DNA of 28,979 bases. It comes from Guillardia theta CCMP2712 (taxonomy: Eukaryota > Cryptophyceae > Pyrenomonadales > Geminigeraceae). A program made the position numbers and the translations under genes. This document shows, in pieces, positions 13,336 to 22,058 of the stretch (the stretch's first letter is position 1; every line of letters begins with the position of its first letter). The stretch covers positions 669,239 to 698,217 of the forward strand of contig NW_005434651.1 in NCBI RefSeq assembly GCF_000315625.1, read 5' to 3'. The notes beneath the pieces are model-generated. The model was not told the DNA's origin. It searched no databases and saw only the letters and a program-made list of their open reading frames with translations.

Positions 13336-13635
13336 TGACTCACTGAGTCAGCAGTCGCCGGGCCGCCGCCCGGCCCGGCGGGGGCCGGGCCGGGCCTGGG
13401 CCTGAGCTCAGCATTGTCAGGATGAGGGGTCAATGAGTGGTTCTCGCTGTCTTTTCTCTTCTGTTTGCAAACTTCAACCGTGTGACTTTGAGTAAACATG
13501 CGTACGGTACGGTAGTCGGTTTGTCAGACTCAGCTCAGCCTGGCACGGTGGCTGGCGGCCCGGACCGGGCCGCCCCGGCCGGGCGGCGAAACTTGAAACT
13601 GAGGCTTGAAAAGCGGCAGCACGGCGGGCCGAGCT
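13336..13635. mobile_element. GC-rich inverted-repeat island (MITE-like)
   Basis: Two extremely GC-rich blocks (13356-13405 and 13553-13588) are roughly reverse complements of each other and enclose about 150 bp of ordinary sequence. Just outside the left block is the palindrome TGACTCACTGAGTCA (13338-13352). There is no coding capacity. The shape suggests a small non-autonomous element with GC-rich terminal inverted repeats. A similar island lies at 20470-20645. No target-site duplication was identified. Confidence 0.35.
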
Positions 13636-13887
13636 AGCTAGAAGTCAAGTCACGTCTGAGTGGACTCGGAAATTGACATTTCTGAGAGGCCGGTTGTGAG
13701 CTTGCGGCTGTAGAGACATGATGGACCGTCGGACTGATTCATTAGCAACAGTGTTTTTTTTCTTTCAGTTTATTTCCATCCCTCAGTCTCGAGCAGGTCG
13801 GTGAAGATTTTCAGCTCGATGGGATTGCCTGGGTCAGCCTGTCAGTCCTGAGGATATGGCTCGGAGAAAGGTACGGTAAGGAGTGCC

Positions 13888-14062
<175 letters not shown>

Positions 14063-14365
14063 GAAGGGGAGAGGAGGAGAAGGGGGGGAGGAAGAATGCA
14101 GGAATCATGAATGTCAACGATGGCATGATGGCGAGGACGATGACGAGAAAGATTCAAGAGGAACTTCGGAGGAGGAAGTAGTGGCAGAGGAGATGCTGAT
14201 GGTATCGATGATGCTTATGATCAAGGAGGAGAAAAGGGGAGAAGAGGGAGGGGGAGGACGAGGTGGTGGTGGAGAACACCCACCAGGCCAGAACCGTGGA
14301 GGAATGTTCAACGGCTTGTACCTGGACCACTTCAGTGAGCACAGGCCCCCTCTCCTCTCTCTCTC

Positions 14366-16345
14366 CTACCAGTATGCTGTGCAAGGCTCGAACCGACCTT
14401 GCTGCTCCTTCCCGTCGGGATACACCTGAGAAGTGAGCGGGTCAGGATGGGGGGGAGAGAGCATTCTCCTGCAGGAGCAGCGACCAGCTTGCCCTCCCCA
14501 TGGACCTGCGAGGTGACTGGTCATCCTCCCCTTTTACAGCTGGAGTCAGGCCTACCTTGCCGTTGACGAACTCCCCGATGAAGTATCGCCCATCCTGAAA
14601 CAGACGCTTGAGCTCTGCCTGCATCTCCTTCGACCCTCCTCCCTCTGCACCTGCTTACCCCTTGCATCGTCCTACTAGTAGATTCCCTCACTTCTCGCTC
14701 CCCCCTCCCTTCCTGTTCCTTACTCACTCTCCCCTCCTCCTCCCTCCTCCCGTCCCCCACCCTTCCGCCCCCTCCTTTCCCTCCCTCCATTCTCCTCCGC
14801 ACCTCCCACAGGAATGTTCCTTTCCCGTGCGCACGGCCGTCTTCAAACTCCCCCTGCGGTAGAAGGGATAAGACAGCGATGAGCAGCACTGCTTCCTACC
14901 TGGTAGATGTCCTTGTTGAGGACGTAAAGCGATTTCTTCCCCTTGCTCGTCAGCGATCCGCGATCGAACCAGCCGGAGTACCTGCGGCCAGACGTCAGAG
15001 CAGGGACTTCCTCTTCCTCCCTCTCCGCGCTCTCACTCCTTGCGGAATTTCTTGTCCGGAGGCCAATCGGCAGGAGCGGACCACACGAACTTCCCTTCCC
15101 CATGCGCACTGAACGTCCGGCAAGTCAAACCGACCGGAAGGTAGCACAGCAGGCTCCCACCTGCCTTGCACGACCACCCCCTCGTACGTGCTGGAGGAGG
15201 GGAACGAGATTGTGGCCTTCCCCTGGGGAAGGAGGGCGAGGGACATGAGATGACGTCATCGTTATCGCAGATCGAACTACCTCTGGATGCCCCATGTGGA
15301 ACCTGCCCACGAACTGAATTCCGTTCCTGAATCGAACCTGCAGCAAAGGCTGTCACTAGGACGAGCCCCAGCCATGCGCTTCATTACAGTCGCGTGCCCG
15401 TGGTGGTATTTGGTCCCATCCTTGTCCTGGAGGTACTCACCGTCGTATCTTGAACCCGCAAGACAGTCACGAGTAGTTACGGGCATCGATCTCATACCTG
15501 TACAGGATGTTTCCAAGATCGTCCTTCTGAAACATGAGATCTGCATTGCCGTTAGTTGGCAGCACATAAAATTGAGAGAGCATGAAGGCCTAAAATGTCT
15601 AGAGGACCTTGCGGAACTTCTTCGCGGAAGCACCACATTGACTGCAGATTCACGTCAGCCAGCCACCACAGCTGCGGGACGGAGGAAGGTTCTCGATAGT
15701 AGCATCCTTACCAGATCTCTGCTCCTGTTCGACAGGATCTCGTACTTGGACAGGCTTTGCTCTGTGGGAGGGATAAAGACTGCAGGCAGGCAAGCTTCGC
15801 CGTAAGCAGAACACCGCCTCCTCCCGCCCTCCGCCCTCCGCTCTTCTCCTCCACTCACCGGGGTCGTCCGGGAATTCTTCCTTCAGGTCGCTCAGCTGCT
15901 GAACCTACGCAGGAGGATGACTGAGCTCCTGCCCTCATCTCCCACCCGCCATGGCAGCACCTGCTCGCTCAACTTCTGGATGACGGCTTCCTGCCTCTCT
16001 CCATCGTACCTTGACATCCAAGTCTGAACCTCGCTTCCTCTTCTCATCCTCCACACTCCAACCTGTCGTCGTGGTACGTGAAGGTGTTGAGCCCCTCCCC
16101 ACCAACGGAGGAAGCTGCTGCCGTCAGCTGCCGCAATCGCAACTCACGAGGGTCTCACCCGCAGCCAGCATGCCTAGCTTCGGCGATTCCTCCTCGCCAT
16201 TGGATGCTGAGGACCCTGGCCTGGACGAGACAGTGCCCTTCTTGGACAGCACAGAGCTCCTCCTCCTTCGGCGAGTAGCGTTCGCCCCTGCACCCTTCTC
16301 CTTCTCCGCATCCTCTTCATGAATTTCTCCCACGCTGAAGCCCAT
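14366..16345 (-). CDS. MORN-repeat protein
   Basis: MORN repeats form beta-hairpin scaffolds that often bind membranes or organise the cell cortex. Exon 1 (16345-16148) begins MGFSVGEIHEEDAEKEKG and is a Ser/Arg-rich, probably disordered head of 66 residues. Later exons carry MORN-type units: GGEGLNTFTYHDDR (about 16090), YDGEYLQDKDGTKYHHGHA (about 15440), VRFRNGIQFVGRFHMGHPE (about 15330), ATISFPSSSTYEGVVVQG (about 15210), AHGEGKFVW (about 15100), YSGWFDRG (about 14980), GEFEDGRAHGKGTFLWE (about 14840), FQDGRYFIGEFVNGK (about 14600), VHGEGKLVAAPAG (about 14500) and VYPDGKEQQGRFEP (about 14410) before TAG at 14368. Between head and repeats lies a helical piece (EQSLSKYEILSNRSRDL). No kinase, SET or nexus domain is seen, so this is a repeat-only member. 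Several internal splice sites were not fixed to the base. Confidence 0.75.
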
Positions 16346-16730
16346 CGTGGGAGAGCAGGGGGTCAAGGGATCGTCAGCAAGGGTGCTTCATCGTTTCCTG
16401 CTCCGTCCTCGTGGCCTGATGCACCTGCAACATGACAGCAGCGCATGTCAGACCCGAAATTCGACAGGAGAAGGAGAAAGAAGGCAGGGAGGAGGAGAAA
16501 GACAACAAGGATGAGGGCAAAGACTATGACCAACAGGAGCAAGATAACGAGGAGGGGGTCGATGAAGGAGAGAAATAGGTGCTAGGAAGCATCGGTTTGC
16601 AAGACCAGTTGGCGGGATCAGAGTCATCCTTTGTCGAGGGAGAAGAAGGCAGAGAAGGGGGAGGTGGATGAGAAGTGGAGGCAAGTGAGGGAGTTTGAGC
16701 TAGAGCAGCAGCGGGATCATGATGAAGATC

Positions 16731-16764
16731 AGGAGCAGGAGCAGGAGCAGGTGCAGGTGCAGGT

Positions 16765-16799
<35 letters not shown>

Positions 16800-16958
16800 T
16801 GCATGTGCAGGTGCAGGATCAACAAGATTGTCAGCGTGAAGACTCTGACGGCAGGGTCAGGGTCAGGGTCAGGGTCAGGGTCAGGAGCAGGGTCAGGGTC
16901 AGGAGCAGGGTCAGGGTCAGGGTCAGGGTCAGGGTCAGGAGCAGGAGCAGGAGCAGGA
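16731..16958. repeat. Hexanucleotide minisatellite (GAGCAG, GTGCAG and GGGTCA units)
   Basis: About 90 bases of GAGCAG/GTGCAG units give way, after a short spacer, to about 100 bases of GGGTCA units with interspersed GGAGCA, ending again in GAGCAG. The unit change suggests slippage with drift from one hexamer family. Confidence 0.9.
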
Positions 16959-17119
16959 ATCTAGGACTAGGCAGTTGAATGTTTTATACCTGTTATGAAA
17001 TAATTGTATAATTATATCATTTATGGGGTTGGTTATACAAAACAACTCATAATCTCATAATCTTAAGCGCCCGATCGCTCCGACCATCGCAAGGACCTGG
17101 TTTGGGAGGAGAAACAAGG

Positions 17120-17164
17120 AGAGAGGAAGGGAGAGGAAGGGAGAGGAAGGGAGAGGAAGGGAGA
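17120..17164. repeat. (GAAGGGAGAG)n tandem decamer
   Basis: Four tandem copies of a ten-base purine unit. Confidence 0.8.
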
Positions 17165-17362
17165 TAAGCTGCAACACGAGCATCGAAGTATGACATACAT
17201 AACATGCTGTCTTCCCCTCGGTTTGGTGTAGCACAGATATGATCTGGATCAGAACAACGAGGATACAAGACCCGCTAAATTGCTTGGTTTCTCCTCCTCG
17301 CACAGGGGATGAGATCTAGCACTTGTGAGCCGTTCGTCTGAGTACAGGGGATTGCCGAAAAC

Positions 17363-19506
17363 ATGGCGAGTGGCCTGAGGCTGGCGAGCATTCTTGTGTT
17401 CATTTCGCTCTGCACATGTGGAGAAGGAGCAGAAGACGAGCTCAAGTGCAGGATCGAGTTCCTGGAGCCTTCCATGGGGCAGGTAGTGCAGAATGAGGAC
17501 GCAGTCTTGGAGTACCAGCTCGTGGACTGTGTCGGATTCTCGGAAGAGGAGAGTGTTGTGGTTGAGCTGGATGGACGAGAGGTGGCGCGGTTCGCTGCTC
17601 CTGCCATGAGCGTCTCGTTGCGATCCATACTTGCCGGGCACCACAGCCTCTTCCTCCAGATCCAGCCCTGCAGCGCCTGCGCGTTCAGCGTGAACGGGTC
17701 GGTCTTCTTCACGACCAGGATCGCGTCAAGTGCGATGATGGATCGCCAAGTGCTCGCTATGGTAGAGGAGCGGACCTTGCGGCAGTATTTTCTGCTGTCC
17801 TCGCAACGACCCTCGCATGCCGTCCAGCTGACGGCGGAGCCTCGGAACGGGTCGCCGCATCATGTTCGGACTTCGGAATCGATGGGCCTTGAGAGCATGC
17901 TGGCGCTCGGGAGACTTGTGTTTGCGATGGGGGACCTCTCAGAGGCGATCGTCTTGCTGCACTCAGCTACCTCGAGGATATTGAACGGGTCCCAGTCGCG
18001 GGAAGGAGAGGAGTTGTTGGAGACTTGCATACACTACCATCAAGCTCTTGTCATGATAATGTATGCTGAGAAGCAAGGGAGGCCAGTGACAGTCGAAGAG
18101 GCATGCCGGCATCACTTGTCGATCACCTGGCCGCTTCCTCGAGGGAGCGCCAAACACCTTGAGGAGGAGCGCGTCGGGTTCGAGGACATGGCATACGGAG
18201 TGGTCTCAGGGCAGAAGCTGTACCATACGAGGGCGAGGGCAGTCGCCGAGACCTGGTGAGTGGAGGTGAACGAATCAAGTTGCGTGTGAGCCGGCGAGCA
18301 GGATGGGGATGGGGATTGATGGCCACATCTACGGAGAGGTAGAGGAGCAGATGAAGATTTCAAGGTGCAGAGACAAGACAAGCTGTGAAGAATCGCTCTT
18401 CACCATCCTCAGGGTAAGGATGCCGGCACTGAAAAATCGTTCGCCAGGATGAGATCTCCAACAGGTTCCGATCCCTGAGGGCAGCAACAAAGAATGGCTA
18501 GAGGCTCTAACGCTCGCAGACAACTTCTTCTCCTCCGTCCCCAAGGTGCGAGGACTGGTTACCTCCCAAGTGCCCGCTCATGTTTACTTCCTGCTACCCT
18601 TGCGAGCAGTTCGTCCTTGCGCTGGTGGATCTCCTTGTGAAGTATCCCCACAAGAAATGGTTCTACCTTGCCGGCTGCGACACGTTCATCCTCCCCAGAA
18701 ACGTTGGGAAGGCTGTGCAGGTCAGCGACCTTTCCTCCTTCCCCAACCCCCTACAGTCCAACACCACTATCCCCTTCACCGCATCCTCTTCTTCTTCCTC
18801 GTCAGCTGCCACCTCCTCCCCCTTCCTCTTCGCCTTCCCCTCTTCAGGTTCTCCTCACGCTACCCAGGGGTTGGATGAGAACGAGCTGGTCTTCGTCGGT
18901 GGTCATGCCGGGATGCATTTCGGCACTTTGTTTCTGAGCGGTTCCAAATCGTTTTCTGTGCCCCTTGCTCTCCCTCAGCTCACCCATCCTCCTCCCTATC
19001 TTCTCCCTCGTGTTTCTTTCATTCTCACATCCTCGGATCTCAACAGGAGGGAGCGGACTCATCTTCTCAAGGGCCCTGGCCCACAAGATCGCTCAAGATG
19101 CCTCCTTCCTCCTCCGAAGTTGGATGGAGAAGGACGGCCCTCGCTTCCGCTGCACCCCCTGCGCCGACGTCGCCTTCGTGCATTTCTCCCGCATCCTTCA
19201 GGGCAAGATGGTCGAGCGGCCATGTTTCTATGCATTCTGGCCCCAGTATTACATCAGCGAGGAGGACGGAGAAGTCGTGTGGCCTTGGGATGTAATCCTC
19301 CTCGTCTTCGCCTCTCCTCCTCCTTGACCCGGTGCCAGCAGGAGGCTGAGGAGGCGACTTCGGACGAGCGCGTAAGAGCGTTCTTGTCCTCTTGCAGTCG
19401 CATCTCAGTCAAACGAGGAGGGCTGGGCGTAGCAGCGAGTAAGTGGTGAGTGACCAGTGCAGACCAAATGCATCTGGTTTCCCTCCTCTTCCCATCCCCC
19501 CTCGCC

Positions 19507-19538
<32 letters not shown>

Positions 19539-19700
19539 GTCATCATGCCTACCACCACCAACACCTCCTCCTGGTCCATCCCCGTTGACCATCATCACGG
19601 CAGGTGGGGGAGGACCAACGAAAAGTGCGAGGAACCTGTTGCCTTTCACTATCTACAACCTAGAGCCATGCGCATCTTGCACGCGCACTGGAATCGTTAA
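17363..19700 (+). CDS. Fringe-like (GT31-type) glycosyltransferase
   Basis: Nine exons (17363-18255, 18302-18413, 18465-18545, 18610-18720, 18868-18940, 19047-19291, 19342-19371, 19398-19438, 19604-19700) agree in phase and total 1683 nt, or 560 aa. The start gives a signal peptide or anchor (MASGLRLASILVFISLCTCG), so the protein enters the secretory pathway and probably works in the Golgi. Residues about 25-300 form an unrecognised lumenal region whose beginning (CRIEFLEPSMGQVV, VVVELDGREVARF) looks like a beta-sandwich. The C-terminal part is Fringe-like: PHKKWFYLAGCDTFILPRN at the DxD position, ELVFVGGHAGMHFG, FLSGGSGLIFSRALA, the Cys-rich acceptor loop (RFRCTPCADVAF), and the end motif CEEPVAFHYLQPRAM. 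Such enzymes usually add hexose or GlcNAc from a UDP-sugar. The metal motif is G384-C385-D386, so only the last Asp of the usual DDD is kept. Confidence 0.85.
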
Positions 19701-19811
19701 CGATGGGCAGGAGAAACCCGTCAGGGGGAGATCGCCAGCCAGCAGCAGCCCCTCCGCTCGCTAGCGATCCAGATTCCTCCTCCTCCCCTTCCATCCCGTG
19801 GCAGTGGGAGC

Positions 19812-20053
19812 TTGAGAGGTGGTCAAATAAAGCTCTTTCAAGACTCGAGGACGTCTGCTGAGGATCATCAGAGCCCGTCTCATTCGGCAACCTTCACTCA
19901 CACAAGCGCTATCCTTCCGATGACCCGCTTCTGGTCTGCCGCGTCCCACGCATGCGAAGTCGAGCTCGAGTTCGTCCGCGCTGTGCTCCATCCCCTCGCA
20001 GAGATCACCTGCTCATGCATGACGCCTGGTCTCACTGTCCTCGGCGTCTCTGG
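19812..20053 (+). CDS. Hypothetical exon (uncertain)
   Basis: An open stretch with GC-rich third positions reads MTRFWSAASHACEVELEFV from an ATG at 19920 and continues HPLAEITCSCMTPG, ending at a good GT donor (20054). An in-frame ATG also exists at 19812. Downstream exons could not be fixed: 20085-20420 contains several short open pieces with AG/GT borders but no consistent chain. No family is recognised. Confidence 0.3.
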
Positions 20054-20469
20054 GTGAGGACGCTGGCTGGACTTCTTGTCAGAGCACGGACTCAAAAAGG
20101 CGCAGGTACCTCCCCCGCGTCGTCAGAGGAATCCCATGCCGAATCCCTGCAACAATGAGGATCAAGACGAGCTCTCAGATCGTTGCTGGTCAGCATCCGA
20201 CCATTTCTAGGAGTCCTCAGCCAGATTTCGTCCCTGTTGAACCTGCGCAGCAAGAACCAGGGGTCAAGAGCCCCTCCATGTAAACATCGGGGAGCCCGAC
20301 GGGTCACCTTGGAGCTAGCGGGATGTTGAAATCCTCCTCTCTTCGCAGCAGCTTCAACCGCAATGGAGGTACCTTCACCTTTGTGCATCCTGGTCTTCCT
20401 ACCACTCCCGCTCCGCCTTCTCCCGCTCCCGTTCCTGCTCCAGCTTGCATTTCAGATGGGCAAGAGCGG

Positions 20470-20645
20470 CTATCGTTAAATCTCAGTCACTGAGGCCATA
20501 GGCCGGGCGGCGGCCCGCGGCGGGCTGCGCTCCGACCGTCCGGGCCGAGTACCCGCCGGGGCCCGACTCGGCGAGTCCGCCCGGTCGGGACTCCCGGCGG
20601 CCCGGGCCGCGCGGTGCCCGGGCCCGGCCCGGCCCGGTCATCGGT
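20470..20645. repeat. Second GC-rich island
   Basis: About 175 bases composed mainly of GGCCCG/CGGGCC words with internal self-complementarity and no coding potential. It begins, like the island at 13336, just after a CACTGAG-containing short palindrome (TCAGTCACTGA at 20483-20493), which hints that both are copies of one element family. Confidence 0.4.
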
Positions 20646-20650
20646 GCCAG

Positions 20651-21130
20651 CCCCCAACTTGACTTGGCCCCGGACTCAAGAACTGATCGTCAAGTGTGCA
20701 GCCTCGTCACTGACAGAGTCCGACGGTCATTCCCAGTGGACTCCTGAATGAATGACATGATACTACTCGCCGACAGGCCCGAGGACTATGGCATGATAGT
20801 CTGGTGATGAGACAGGGTATTATTTTGATAGTTCAATGCTGTCATGATGCTGTCGGAAACACTGGAGATCATGTCGTGAAGGGGCTGAGACTCTTACGTA
20901 AGCAATTGAAATACTTCGATAAGTATTCCGTTCCACAATTTGTCAGTATGCTCTCAAAGGAGTCAACCATAACAAAATCAATCAAGTTCAGGTACTTCGC
21001 TTTCATGTTTCATTACTCGTGAAAAGGCTGGAGGTCAAACAATTATGTATATCTGGGATGGAATCAATAATTAGAGTGCAAGATGGCTGTTGGATTCGAG
21101 AAGACTGCGAGTTTTTCACGAGCGGACACC
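20651..21130. other. Intergenic stretch right of the GC island
   Basis: AT-rich DNA without a supported gene. A 72-codon frame at 20804-21022 has no gene-like features. The segment 20717-20728 matches 13724-13735 in inverted orientation. Confidence 0.4.
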
Positions 21131-21675
21131 TCAAGTCGCGAAAGAGCAATAAGCAGTGATAGCAACACCTACGGCGATCAAGGCCACCACTGGAATGAAC
21201 CAAACCATCTGTGGGAACTCCGTCGATGGATGTTCGTTGCCTCCCTCCATGCCATTGCTTCCTATCAGCTTTTTCCTGTGAAGAAGAACAGAAGATGTCA
21301 CAAACCTGAGAACACTACAGAACAAACGATCATTGCTCACCAGAAACCGGCTCTTGCATCGTCATCGTCATCGTCGTCATCATCACTGCCATCATCCTTC
21401 TTCTCTGCTTTCGGTGCTGTTGGAGCTTCTGCAGCGGAGGTCGAGTTCGCAGACTCTGCCGTTCCTGTGCTGTTCTGTTGAAGCTCCGAGGTACCCATGG
21501 CAATGTGGTTGAGATGATGAAGCTTGATATCCTGCATCTTAGCATGGTCTGTCCTCTTGAACGCGAGCCTCAGCTCTGCCTGTGACTTTGCCGTCTTCGC
21601 TCCTCCTGTTGAGGCTGCCGCTGCCATCGCACATAGCAGTAGCAGCGCTCCTCCAACTATCGCAACTGCCCGCAT
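21131..21675 (-). CDS. Small type I membrane protein with acidic run
   Basis: Two exons (21675-21341 and 21275-21131) joined in phase over a 65-bp GTGAGC...CACAG intron give 159 aa. The start has a clear signal peptide (MRAVAIVGGALLLLCAMAAA). The mature part is Ala/Ser/Thr-rich with one NST sequon (QQNSTG) and a run of nine Asp (about residues 96-104). Near the C-terminus lies one transmembrane helix (MVWFIPVVALIAVGVAITA) and a very short tail (YCSFAT). The likely topology is lumenal or extracellular N-terminus with almost nothing in the cytosol. No family is recognised; the acidic run might bind Ca2+. Confidence 0.65.
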
Positions 21676-22058
21676 TGCCCGAATCTGTCCCGAAATAGGT
21701 CTTCACCCACCCCAGTCAAAGGCGAACCCAATGATCCAGTACCCCACCAAATCCTTTCCACCACCCCACAATACCCTGAAAAGATACAAATAGAGCAGTA
21801 CCCCACCCCCTTCTTGACACTCGTCTTTATCCTTTAATCGACAAAAGGACTCCCGAAGGAGTCCTGGACCAGCATGACAGGGGTCGTTGATAGGTTTCAA
21901 TCACCCATCCAATGGGGCTGTATGAGGGTCTTAAAAAAGAAAAAAAATTCTTCCCGCCTCCGACGGAAAGTTTGTGGCACTGCTCGTTTCATCTTCCCGC
22001 CATTACAGAGTTTGCGGTCCGACAATAACATGGTTTCGCCAGACTAACATACTATAAC
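21676..22058. other. Intergenic upstream of the Fanzor gene
   Basis: Contains CCCCACC-type motifs at 21706-21812, a perfect 8-bp hairpin at 21846-21865 and an A-rich block (21932-21950). The left end of the mobile element, if present, should be within this stretch, but no inverted repeat matching the downstream hairpin was found. Confidence 0.4.
21846..21865. other. Short perfect hairpin (8-bp stem, CGAA loop)
   Basis: AGGACTCC at 21846-21853 and GGAGTCCT at 21858-21865 are exact reverse complements around CGAA. Its role is unknown; it could be a regulatory RNA structure or an element-end feature. Confidence 0.5.

Larger units (their letters stand above)
16346..17362. other. Intergenic between the MORN and glycosyltransferase genes
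   Basis: The two genes diverge from here. The stretch has A/G-rich DNA, two minisatellites and an AT-rich segment (16980-17060) nearer the glycosyltransferase. No core promoter element was assigned. Confidence 0.5.

Noticed and set aside
20092-20388. 98-codon minus-strand frame
   Set aside because: No homology, no splice or start support, and an Arg-rich mix typical of an antisense frame in GC-rich DNA.
21961-21976. Possible terminal direct repeat: CGACGG...TGTG at 21961-21976 and at 24375-24390
   Set aside because: Only 12 of 16 bases match without gaps; too weak to define element ends.
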